DNA of 15,660 bases, from positions 1-15,660 of the forward strand of contig CAYJEV010000037.1 in assembly GCA_964369265.1 (NCBI GenBank), in the 5' to 3' direction. The notes under the pieces are model-generated. The model did not search any database. It saw only the letters and a list, made by a program, of their open reading frames with translations, and had not been told where the DNA came from. The stretch is from DAMCAP01 sp964369265 (GTDB lineage Bacteria > Bacillota > Clostridia > Oscillospirales > Ruminococcaceae). The translations under genes and the position numbers were made by a program. Positions 7,252 through 12,799 of the stretch are shown here, one piece after another (position 1 is the stretch's first letter; each line of letters starts with the position of its first letter).

Positions 7252-7812
7252 TTATTCTGATAGAAGAAAATCATAAACTCCTTGTGGTCCGTTAGTAGGC
7301 ATAGTTGTTAGTGTGAAGCCATCTGAAGAGCCTGTTATTGTAACTGGAAGTCTGTGTATTGTTTTTCCTGTGCTTGCATCAATAAAAGATATATCAAAAG
7401 AGCCTACAACAGAATCTGTTTTCTCAAGTATGTAACCATCACGAAGTCCTCCATTCATGCTAGTAAACATTATCTGCATGATTCCATCAGTTCTATAACT
7501 TACATTAGCATAAACATCAAAATCTACACCATCAGGAGATGTATGCTTATAAGTCACTATTACTGTATCGTCGCCATCATCCTCGTCACCATTATCAGCA
7601 TCCGCTTCCTCTGCCGCTCTCTTCTCTTCTTCAACTGCAGCTTGCTCTTCGTCCATTTCCAACTCGCTACTATCAACACTATTCTCCTCTGAAGCAGCGA
7701 TAACAGCTACTGTTTCAGCCTCGTTCTGCGTCACCTCGACACTATCAGCTGAGCAACCAGCTATAAGCATAGCCGCAAACAATATCATTAAAATTGCAAT
7801 TAACTTTCTCAT
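7252..7812 (-). CDS. Secreted lipoprotein of unknown function
   Basis: A 186-residue predicted lipoprotein. It has a short positive N-terminus (MRKL), a hydrophobic segment to residue 18, and lipobox LIAGC with the lipidated cysteine at C20. Residues ~25-80 are a strongly acidic, low-complexity linker rich in Glu, Asp and Ala. The last ~105 residues look like a compact beta-rich domain (alternating polar and hydrophobic strands, beginning TVIVTYKHTSPDG). I recognise no catalytic motif and no named family; a ligand-binding or cell-envelope role is plausible but unproven. The start is supported by GAGGGTG before the ATG and a strong own promoter. The gene is bracketed by two near-identical terminator hairpins. 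Confidence 0.85.
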   Translation of the reverse strand: MRKLIAILMILFAAMLIAGCSADSVEVTQNEAETVAVIAASEENSVDSSELEMDEEQAAVEEEKRAAEEADADNGDEDDGDDTVIVTYKHTSPDGVDFDVYANVSYRTDGIMQIMFTSMNGGLRDGYILEKTDSVVGSFDISFIDASTGKTIHRLPVTITGSSDGFTLTTMPTNGPQGVYDFLLSE

Positions 7813-7875
7813 AACACCCTCTCTTTCTAAACTATACTAAAATAGGTTTAAACATAAATATATGCCTATAATACT

Positions 7876-7904
7876 ATTATAACAATCCAAGTCCTTAAAA
7901 TCAA
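7876..7904 (-). promoter_or_regulatory. Promoter of the lipoprotein gene
   Basis: On the minus strand TTGATT (7899-7904), a 17-base spacer and TATAAT (7876-7881). The -10 also carries an upstream TG (extended form). The -35 lies one base beyond the terminator hairpin of the upstream sda operon. Confidence 0.75.
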
Positions 7905-7905
7905 C

Positions 7906-7936
7906 AAAGCTAGTGCAAACTTAACGCACTAGCTTT
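7906..7936 (-). terminator. Terminator of the trkA-sda operon (GCTAGTGC family)
   Basis: The stem AAAGCTAGTGC (7906-7916) with GCACTAGCTTT (7926-7936) lies ten bases after the sdaAA stop codon. Loop and tail match the hairpin at 7214-7244 except for one base. It ends the five-gene minus-strand operon. Confidence 0.85.
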
Positions 7937-7946
7937 ATTTTTATAG

Positions 7947-8804
7947 TTATTTTCTGCAAAGCCTGCAAGCTGTTGGGGTTGTCGCCATTCCGCCGCGAGC
8001 AGTCTCACGAAGTGAGGAAGGGATTGACTTTCCAACCTCATACATAGCAGCAATAGTTTCATCAAATGGAATCAGATGTGTAATGCCAGAAAGAGCCATC
8101 TCGGCACAAACCAAAGCATTAGATGCACCAGCAGCGTTTCGCTTTTGGCATGGTGCTTCAACTAATCCGCCAATAGGGTCGCAAACCAAGCCTAGTAAGT
8201 TCGCAATAGCTGTTGAAGCGCTATCAAGACATTGCTCTGGTGTGCCTCCTAAAAGCTCTACTATTGCAGAAGCTGTCATCGCTGAAGCTGCACCAACCTC
8301 AGCCTGACATCCTCCCTCGGCTCCTGAAACAGTCGCATTTTTAGTTATAATATAGCCAATCGCAGCAGCATTAAACAAAGCCATAACAACCTTATCATCA
8401 GGTATGTCATAATGCTCTGAAACCGCTATCAGTCCCCCTGGAAGAACACCAGAAGAGCCCGCTGTTGGAGCTGCAACAATAACGCCCATAGAAGTGTTAA
8501 CTTCCAGCACACTAAGGCTATATGTGACAGCCTTTTTCATTAAATCGCCGCAAGCAGATCTATGTGTGGAGTTAGCAAGGTTTTTTGCTTCTCCTCCAAT
8601 AAGACCGCCCATAGTTTTTTGAGGATTGTCAATCGCTCCATGAGCAGAGCTTTTCATAACATCAAGAGTCTTCTGCATTCTTGCTAATATATTCTCTCTT
8701 GTGTTGCCAGTTAGCTCAATTTCTCTTCTTACCATCGCTTCAGAAATTGTAATATTCTCTTTGCTACAAATCTCTAAAAGCTCATTACCATGCTTAAACA
8801 TCAT
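7947..8804 (-). CDS. sdaAA: L-serine dehydratase, iron-sulfur-dependent, alpha subunit
   Basis: The 285-residue alpha subunit of the two-part iron-sulfur L-serine deaminase, which converts L-serine to pyruvate and ammonia in the cytosol. Conserved blocks are SGAEGGCQAEVG (C166), LVCDPIGGLVEAPCQKRN (C208 and C219) and a cysteine-containing C-terminus TACRLC (C280, C283). These supply the ligands of an oxygen-sensitive [4Fe-4S] cluster that binds substrate and the C-terminal tail. APTAGSSGVLPG is also family-typical. It follows sdaAB with a one-base gap, and its GGGAG ribosome site lies inside the end of sdaAB, indicating coupling. Two-subunit enzymes are the Bacillus/Clostridium form; E. coli has a fused version. 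Confidence 0.96.
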   Translation of the reverse strand: MMFKHGNELLEICSKENITISEAMVRREIELTGNTRENILARMQKTLDVMKSSAHGAIDNPQKTMGGLIGGEAKNLANSTHRSACGDLMKKAVTYSLSVLEVNTSMGVIVAAPTAGSSGVLPGGLIAVSEHYDIPDDKVVMALFNAAAIGYIITKNATVSGAEGGCQAEVGAASAMTASAIVELLGGTPEQCLDSASTAIANLLGLVCDPIGGLVEAPCQKRNAAGASNALVCAEMALSGITHLIPFDETIAAMYEVGKSIPSSLRETARGGMATTPTACRLCRK

Positions 8805-8805
8805 C

Positions 8806-9480
8806 CTATTCTCCCACCCTTACAATTGAAACATCATCTACACCTTGAACTTTTAAAACAGCCTTTAAAATTGAATCATCAACATTTGTATCTGTTTCAA
8901 TTATCATAAAGGCACGTCCGCCCTTTTCTTTTCTAAACAATCTCATAAATGCAATGTTAATATTTTCCTCGCCCATAAGAGTTGTGATTTCAGCGACAAT
9001 TCCTGGTATGTCTTGTTGTTCAATGATAAGAGTTGTGTATTCGCCAGTAAAGTTTACTTTAATGCCGTTGATGCGTGTTATCTGCATAGCACCACCGCCA
9101 ATAGATTCGCCTGTTACAGCAATTTTTTGTCCTGTAACAGTTTCAGCTCTAATAAATACAGTGTTTGGATGGTCGGTTTCGGTTACAAAATCTGGAGTGA
9201 AAGAAAAGTCTATGCCTCGCTCCTTTGCAATTTCAAGTGAATGCTTAATTCGTGGGTCAAAGGTTTCAAAACCTAATATCCCTCCCATAATAGCTCTGTC
9301 CGTTCCATGCCCCTCATATGTGGCAGCGAATGAGCCATATAATATACACTCTACTTTTTTAATATCAGCATTAGCAATTCTATCAACTAAAAGTGCTATC
9401 CTTAATGCTCCTGCTGTGTGGGAGCTGGATGGACCAACCATAATTGGACCAATTACATCAAATGCGCTTATTTCTTTCAC
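8806..9480 (-). CDS. sdaAB: L-serine dehydratase, iron-sulfur-dependent, beta subunit
   Basis: The 224-residue beta subunit. GPSSSHTAG (16-24) is the signature of the family. The domain to about residue 140 is followed by a C-terminal ACT domain (~148-224, starting near EYTTLIIEQQDIPGIVAEI), which usually mediates dimerisation and serine or metal sensing. The start is GTG at 9480, chosen because AAGGAG sits six bases upstream and the protein begins in register with the family. It is the fourth gene of the operon, 15 bases after the amidohydrolase stop codon and directly before sdaAA. Confidence 0.95.
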   Translation of the reverse strand: MKEISAFDVIGPIMVGPSSSHTAGALRIALLVDRIANADIKKVECILYGSFAATYEGHGTDRAIMGGILGFETFDPRIKHSLEIAKERGIDFSFTPDFVTETDHPNTVFIRAETVTGQKIAVTGESIGGGAMQITRINGIKVNFTGEYTTLIIEQQDIPGIVAEITTLMGEENINIAFMRLFRKEKGGRAFMIIETDTNVDDSILKAVLKVQGVDDVSIVRVGE

Positions 9481-9495
9481 TGTGTACTCCTTAAA

Positions 9496-10674
9496 TTACT
9501 TGTTCTTTTCTAAATATCCAATCGCTACTTGTGTGTAAACAGCGGCAGCAATCATTAGTGTTTCTTCATCATACGCAACTTTTGGATGATGCCCCTTATA
9601 AGCATATCCATCCTCAGGGCCGCCAGTACCAATCCATACCATAAGCCCAGGAATGCGTGAGCATACCTCGGAGAAATCCTCAGATCCCATAATCTTAGGG
9701 CATGGCGCAAGCATATCTTCGCCTATAACCTTCACTATCTCTGGTGCAAGCTCCTCACCAAGTGCAGGGTCGTTGGCTAGTGACTGTGTGCCTGATTGCC
9801 ATACAACATTAGCTTTACCGCCAAAGGCTGCTGCTATACCAGAAGTTATCTCAACAACTCTCTTTTTAATAAACTCTCTAACCTTTGGATCAAATGTTCT
9901 TATAGTTCCAAGCATTGAAGCTGTTTGAGGAATAATGTTTCCAGCATTGCCAGCATTTAATGCTCCTATTGTTAGTATAATAGGGTCTTGCGCATTAACT
10001 TCTCTTGCATTTACATTCATTAAAGCTGTGTGAATGTGGCAAGCGATGTTAATTGGGTCGATTGAGTTGTGTGGGCTTGCTCCATGCGAGCCATAGCCTT
10101 CAATCTCAACCTTAAACATATCTGATGAGCCCATTAGAGGGCCAGTCGCAAACATAACTGTGCCTGTTTTAATTGAGCCAGGTTGAGTGTGCATTGCAAA
10201 AGCAACATCAGGCTTGTATGTATCAAGAAGACCCGCTTCTATCATGCCTAATGCGCCTTGAAGGATTTCTTCTGCTGGCTGGAACATAAACACAACCTTG
10301 CCACAAACATCCTTTTTATTTTGCATTAGTAGCTTTGCTGCTCCTAATAGGGAGGCTGTGTGCATATCATGTCCGCATGTGTGGGCATATTCGCATTTGC
10401 TTGCAAAAGGATAGTCTGTATCCTCTGTCATTGGTAGTGCGTCCATATCTGCTCTTAGCATTATGGTTTTGCCTGGCTTTTCTCCCTCAAGCACTGCAAC
10501 AACACCTGATTTATACATATCCACAGGAGTGTAACCCATTGCAGCTAGCTCTTTTTTTACTAACGCAACTGTTTTTGGAAGTTCGTCGCCAATTTCAGGG
10601 TTTTGATGAATTTCTCTTCTCCAAGAAATAATAGAGTCGCTAATTTCTTTTGCTTCTTTAAGATATTTGTTCAT
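9496..10674 (-). CDS. M20D-family amidohydrolase / aminoacylase
   Basis: A 392-residue zinc (or Mn/Co) amidohydrolase of the M20D group, which includes N-acyl-amino-acid hydrolases, hippurate hydrolase and IAA-amino-acid hydrolases. Metal and catalytic residues seen are LRADMDALPM (73-82), C100, H102 and H105 in CGHDMH, E135-E136 in FQPAEE, H162, and a C-terminal MGSEDF and GHHP. The central GYGSHGASPH begins the dimerisation lid domain. It probably frees amino acids from N-acylated forms in the cytosol, and its place directly before sdaAB/sdaAA suggests it feeds amino-acid catabolism. The exact acyl substrate cannot be told. GGAG precedes the ATG by five bases. A 10-bp hairpin lies just upstream. 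Confidence 0.92.
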   Translation of the reverse strand: MNKYLKEAKEISDSIISWRREIHQNPEIGDELPKTVALVKKELAAMGYTPVDMYKSGVVAVLEGEKPGKTIMLRADMDALPMTEDTDYPFASKCEYAHTCGHDMHTASLLGAAKLLMQNKKDVCGKVVFMFQPAEEILQGALGMIEAGLLDTYKPDVAFAMHTQPGSIKTGTVMFATGPLMGSSDMFKVEIEGYGSHGASPHNSIDPINIACHIHTALMNVNAREVNAQDPIILTIGALNAGNAGNIIPQTASMLGTIRTFDPKVREFIKKRVVEITSGIAAAFGGKANVVWQSGTQSLANDPALGEELAPEIVKVIGEDMLAPCPKIMGSEDFSEVCSRIPGLMVWIGTGGPEDGYAYKGHHPKVAYDEETLMIAAAVYTQVAIGYLEKNK

Positions 10675-10688
10675 GCCTTCTCCTTCTT

Positions 10689-10713
10689 GCGAGCTAGCCT
10701 TTTGGCTACTCGC
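10689..10713 (-). other. Intra-operon hairpin between trkA-like gene and amidohydrolase
   Basis: On the minus strand GCGAG-TAGCC, an AAAA loop, then GGCTA-(G)-CTCGC: ten pairs with one bulged G. It spans the stop codon of the TrkA-like gene and ends shortly before the amidohydrolase ribosome site. There is no T-tract after it, so it is not a classical terminator. It may protect an mRNA end or tune translation. Confidence 0.6.
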
Positions 10714-11389
10714 CTCTTTTTACTTGACTTTCTTCTAATTCTAGTATTTTGGATATATTATGCAGTGCGCTATCCTTGCAAATAAGGATTAGCTTGTCAC
10801 CGCTTAGAAGCCTTGAAGTACCTCTTGGGATGATTAGCTCGCCATCTCTTGTTATAGACACCATGATACTCTCTTGAGGCAGGGCGATTTCCATTAGTGT
10901 TTTGCCATGAAGCTTATAATGAGGGGGAAGCTGAAGCTCAACAAGAGAGGCTTGCCCTCTGTTTAGGCTCATTAGCTGCCTAATAGCCGCTGTGTCAACT
11001 TCTCTTTCTATAATCCTCGCTATTGAGTCTGTTGTTGAAACAGGAATGTCAACACCAAGCACCTTCATAATCCCAGTGTTTCTCGGGTTATTTACCCTCG
11101 CCACAGTTCTTGGAACATTAAAGCATTTTTTCGCTATCTGGCAAGCGATTAAGTTATCTTCATCTGCGCCTGTAACCGCAATAAAAGCATCAGCCTCTGC
11201 ACAGTTAGCTTCCTCAAGCGCTTCAAGAGAAGAGCCATCATCGCAAATAACAGGGATATCTAATGCGTTTGCGCATTTTGCTGCTATCTGCTTATCCTTC
11301 TCGATTACCCAAACATTATGCCCATGATCCTTTAGCGTTCCAACAAGATAGAAGCCTACCTTACCTCCGCCAACTATTACAACATTCAT
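10706..11389 (-). CDS. trkA: TrkA-family K+ uptake regulatory protein (second of pair)
   Basis: A 227-residue peripheral membrane regulator of Trk/Ktr potassium channels. The N-terminal RCK/Rossmann domain (about 1-130) has the nucleotide-binding GGGKVG (7-12) and the acidic residue at the end of strand 2 (VIEKD) expected for NAD(H)/ATP binding. A TrkA_C domain follows (about 140-220, KLHGKTLMEIALP to LSGDKLILIC). Its ATG overlaps the upstream TrkA-like stop by one base (TAATG), and GGTG precedes it. No TrkH/KtrB channel subunit is in the window. The symbol is by family; ktrA-like is an equal possibility. Confidence 0.9.
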   Translation of the reverse strand: MNVVIVGGGKVGFYLVGTLKDHGHNVWVIEKDKQIAAKCANALDIPVICDDGSSLEALEEANCAEADAFIAVTGADEDNLIACQIAKKCFNVPRTVARVNNPRNTGIMKVLGVDIPVSTTDSIARIIEREVDTAAIRQLMSLNRGQASLVELQLPPHYKLHGKTLMEIALPQESIMVSITRDGELIIPRGTSRLLSGDKLILICKDSALHNISKILELEESQVKRGE

Positions 11390-12012
11390 TAACTCACCAC
11401 CTTCGCTAATACCAGCCTATCGCCAGCATAAACCACTATATCTGTATCTCTGTTTATAATTGTCATCTCGCCATTCTCTCTAATTATTGAAACAGCAACC
11501 TCGTCGTCCTCAAACTCCATCTTCCTTAGGTTGTAGCCATTATATTTTGCTGGTACATCTACAGTCGATAAAGACATTGTCGCAGCATCGAAAGTTACGT
11601 ATCTTATCTGATCACGATGGGTAAGCATTGAGATAGCAGAGTCTACTGTTAAAGTTGTTGGACAGATTGTGTGAAGCCCAAACTGCGCAAACACCATCTC
11701 TCTATTTGGATCATACACACGAGTCAGCACCTTTGGCACTTTGAATATCTCTTTTGCAAGCTGAGATACCATTACATTTACACTATCATTAGGTGTCATA
11801 GCTGCAACAACATCGCAGCCCTCTATCCCCGCCTTTTTAAGCGTTTCTTGATCAATAGGCACTCCAGAAATTGTCACACCCCTAAAATCTTTGTCCAGCT
11901 CATCAAAGCTCTCAGGATTTTTATCAATTACAGAAACACCATAACCCATTCGGCTAAGCGTTGAAGCTATTCTCGCCCCAACTGTTCCGCATCCAACCAC
12001 TAATATATTCAT
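11389..12012 (-). CDS. trkA: TrkA-family K+ uptake regulatory protein (first of pair)
   Basis: A 207-residue protein with the same two-domain plan. Its Rossmann motif is GCGTVG (7-12) with VIDKN at the end of strand 2, and its C-terminal TrkA_C domain ends YAGDRLVLAKV. It is clearly diverged from its downstream neighbour. E. coli TrkA contains two such halves in one chain, so this pair may represent the split form, assembling together under a TrkH-type channel encoded elsewhere. It is the first gene of the five-gene minus-strand operon. The ribosome site is weak: AAAGG about 13 bases from the ATG. Confidence 0.9.
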   Translation of the reverse strand: MNILVVGCGTVGARIASTLSRMGYGVSVIDKNPESFDELDKDFRGVTISGVPIDQETLKKAGIEGCDVVAAMTPNDSVNVMVSQLAKEIFKVPKVLTRVYDPNREMVFAQFGLHTICPTTLTVDSAISMLTHRDQIRYVTFDAATMSLSTVDVPAKYNGYNLRKMEFEDDEVAVSIIRENGEMTIINRDTDIVVYAGDRLVLAKVVS

Positions 12013-12252
12013 TTATATAACCATTCCTTTCTTTAAAAGACATAAATCAACCACAAACAGCTCTCAATAGCCTAAGCTTGCACTTTATTTGCCTTTTGAG
12101 GTATTTTATATTTCAGCATCAACTTCCGATGCACATTATTAACAACTACCATAATTCTATTATATTACCACTTTTTAAGCCGAAACGCAATAGTTGGAAG
12201 TTAAATTACAATTACAATTACTTTTGTTTGTTTTGTTTTGCGTTTGGGGGGT

Positions 12253-12273
12253 ATTGGGTTTAAAGTAAAGTTA
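12253..12273 (+). repeat. Imperfect direct repeat, left copy
   Basis: The 21 bases here match 12346-12365 with one extra base and one mismatch. The pair brackets the 10-N gap. The right copy overlaps the predicted BlaI-operon promoter. Confidence 0.65.
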
Positions 12274-12282
12274 TTGTATTGC

Positions 12283-12292
12283 NNNNNNNNNN
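12283..12292. other. 10-N assembly gap
   Basis: Ten N in the divergent intergenic region between the two direct-repeat copies. Its true length is unknown, and any promoter elements in it are lost. Confidence 0.95.
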
Positions 12293-12329
12293 TTAAAATA
12301 ACATTTCAAATACATATCTTTTGTTTGTA

Positions 12330-12358
12330 TTGACTTTTCGGTCTAATTGGGTTAAACT
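12330..12358 (+). promoter_or_regulatory. Probable promoter of the blaI-blaR-like operon
   Basis: TTGACT (12330-12335), a 17-base spacer and TAAACT (12353-12358), about 75 bases before the repressor start. An alternative -10 (TATAAT, 12398-12403) lacks a good -35. The proposed promoter spacer contains the left half of the inverted repeat described next, as expected if it is repressed from there. Confidence 0.55.
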
Positions 12359-12383
12359 AAAGTTAATCTAATAGCATTAGACC
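12340..12383 (+). promoter_or_regulatory. Candidate operator: GGTCTAAT ... ATTAGACC
   Basis: A perfect 8-bp inverted repeat (12340-12347 and 12376-12383) with a 28-base spacer, overlapping the proposed promoter of the repressor operon. BlaI-type repressors normally control their own operon, so an autoregulatory site is expected here. The motif does not contain the TACA/TGTA of staphylococcal bla/mec operators, so assignment to this repressor is inference. Confidence 0.4.
12346..12365 (+). repeat. Imperfect direct repeat, right copy
   Basis: The partner of 12253-12273: begins ATTGGGTT and ends TAAAGTTA in both. It lies inside the proposed promoter/operator and could be a second binding site or a small duplication. 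Confidence 0.65.
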
Positions 12384-12434
12384 AAATGTTATTACAATAT
12401 AATTGCTTTTAACAAAGCAGAAAGGATGGCTATC

Positions 12435-12797
12435 ATGAAGATACACAAGCTGGGAGAAATGGAGCAAAAGTTCGCTAACATAATCTGGCGAGAAGCTCCT
12501 ATATTATCGGGCGTTCTTGTGAAAATATGCGAAACAGAGCTTAACTGGAAAAAATCAACCACATACACCATGCTTAAAAGGCTTTGTGAGAGAGGCATAT
12601 TTGAGAACAAGAGCGGAACAGTCATTGTGCTTCAAAGCAAAGAGGAGTTTAACACACTTCAAGGAGAACAATTTATAAACGAAATTTTTGGAGGTTCACT
12701 ACCAAGATTTCTAACAGCCTTTACAAGAAAAAACAAATTGTCAAACAGCGAAATTGATGAATTACTTGAGCTTATAAATAAACATAAGGAGGAATAG
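12435..12797 (+). CDS. BlaI/MecI/CopY-family transcriptional repressor
   Basis: A winged-helix repressor of the penicillinase-repressor family, 120 residues from the chosen start. The N-terminal DNA-binding domain (to about residue 75) shows the family pattern of an Ile-Trp in helix 1 (FANIIWREAP), a recognition helix around WKKSTTYTMLKRLCERGI, and a wing ending in a Val-Ile-Val strand. The C-terminal helices serve dimerisation and normally hold the protease cleavage site. The start at 12435 is preferred over the in-frame ATG at 12426, because AAAGG directly abuts the latter but is nine bases from the former. It sits two bases before the M56 protease gene, the classical sensor/repressor pairing. 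Confidence 0.92.
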   Translation: MKIHKLGEMEQKFANIIWREAPILSGVLVKICETELNWKKSTTYTMLKRLCERGIFENKSGTVIVLQSKEEFNTLQGEQFINEIFGGSLPRFLTAFTRKNKLSNSEIDELLELINKHKEE

Positions 12798-12799
12798 TT

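Larger units (their letters stand above)
12013..12329. other. Divergent intergenic region, gap-containing
   Basis: A non-coding stretch between the TrkA operon (minus) and the BlaI-like operon (plus). It must hold the TrkA operon promoter, but I found no convincing -35/-10 pair; a TATAAT on the minus strand near 12157-12162 lacks a partner. A GCATC/GATGC mini-hairpin lies near 12116-12132. T/G-rich sequence with a run of six G (about 12246-12251) precedes the 10-N gap. Confidence 0.5.

Noticed and set aside
7354..7692. 112-residue plus-strand ORF opposite the lipoprotein gene
   Set aside because: No ribosome site. The minus-strand frame has a lipobox, promoter and terminators, so this is a shadow.
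8954..9538. 194-residue plus-strand ORF opposite sdaAB
   Set aside because: Antisense to a gene with clear family motifs; no ribosome site, and its composition reflects the opposite strand.
12078..12263. 61-residue ORF in the divergent intergenic region
   Set aside because: No ribosome site; low-complexity Asn/Tyr-rich product expected from AT-rich non-coding DNA.
12309..12331. AATACA ... TGTATT inverted repeat as a classical BlaI operator
   Set aside because: The halves are 11 bases apart, whereas known bla/mec operators have TACA and TGTA close together. Left as coincidence in AT-rich DNA.
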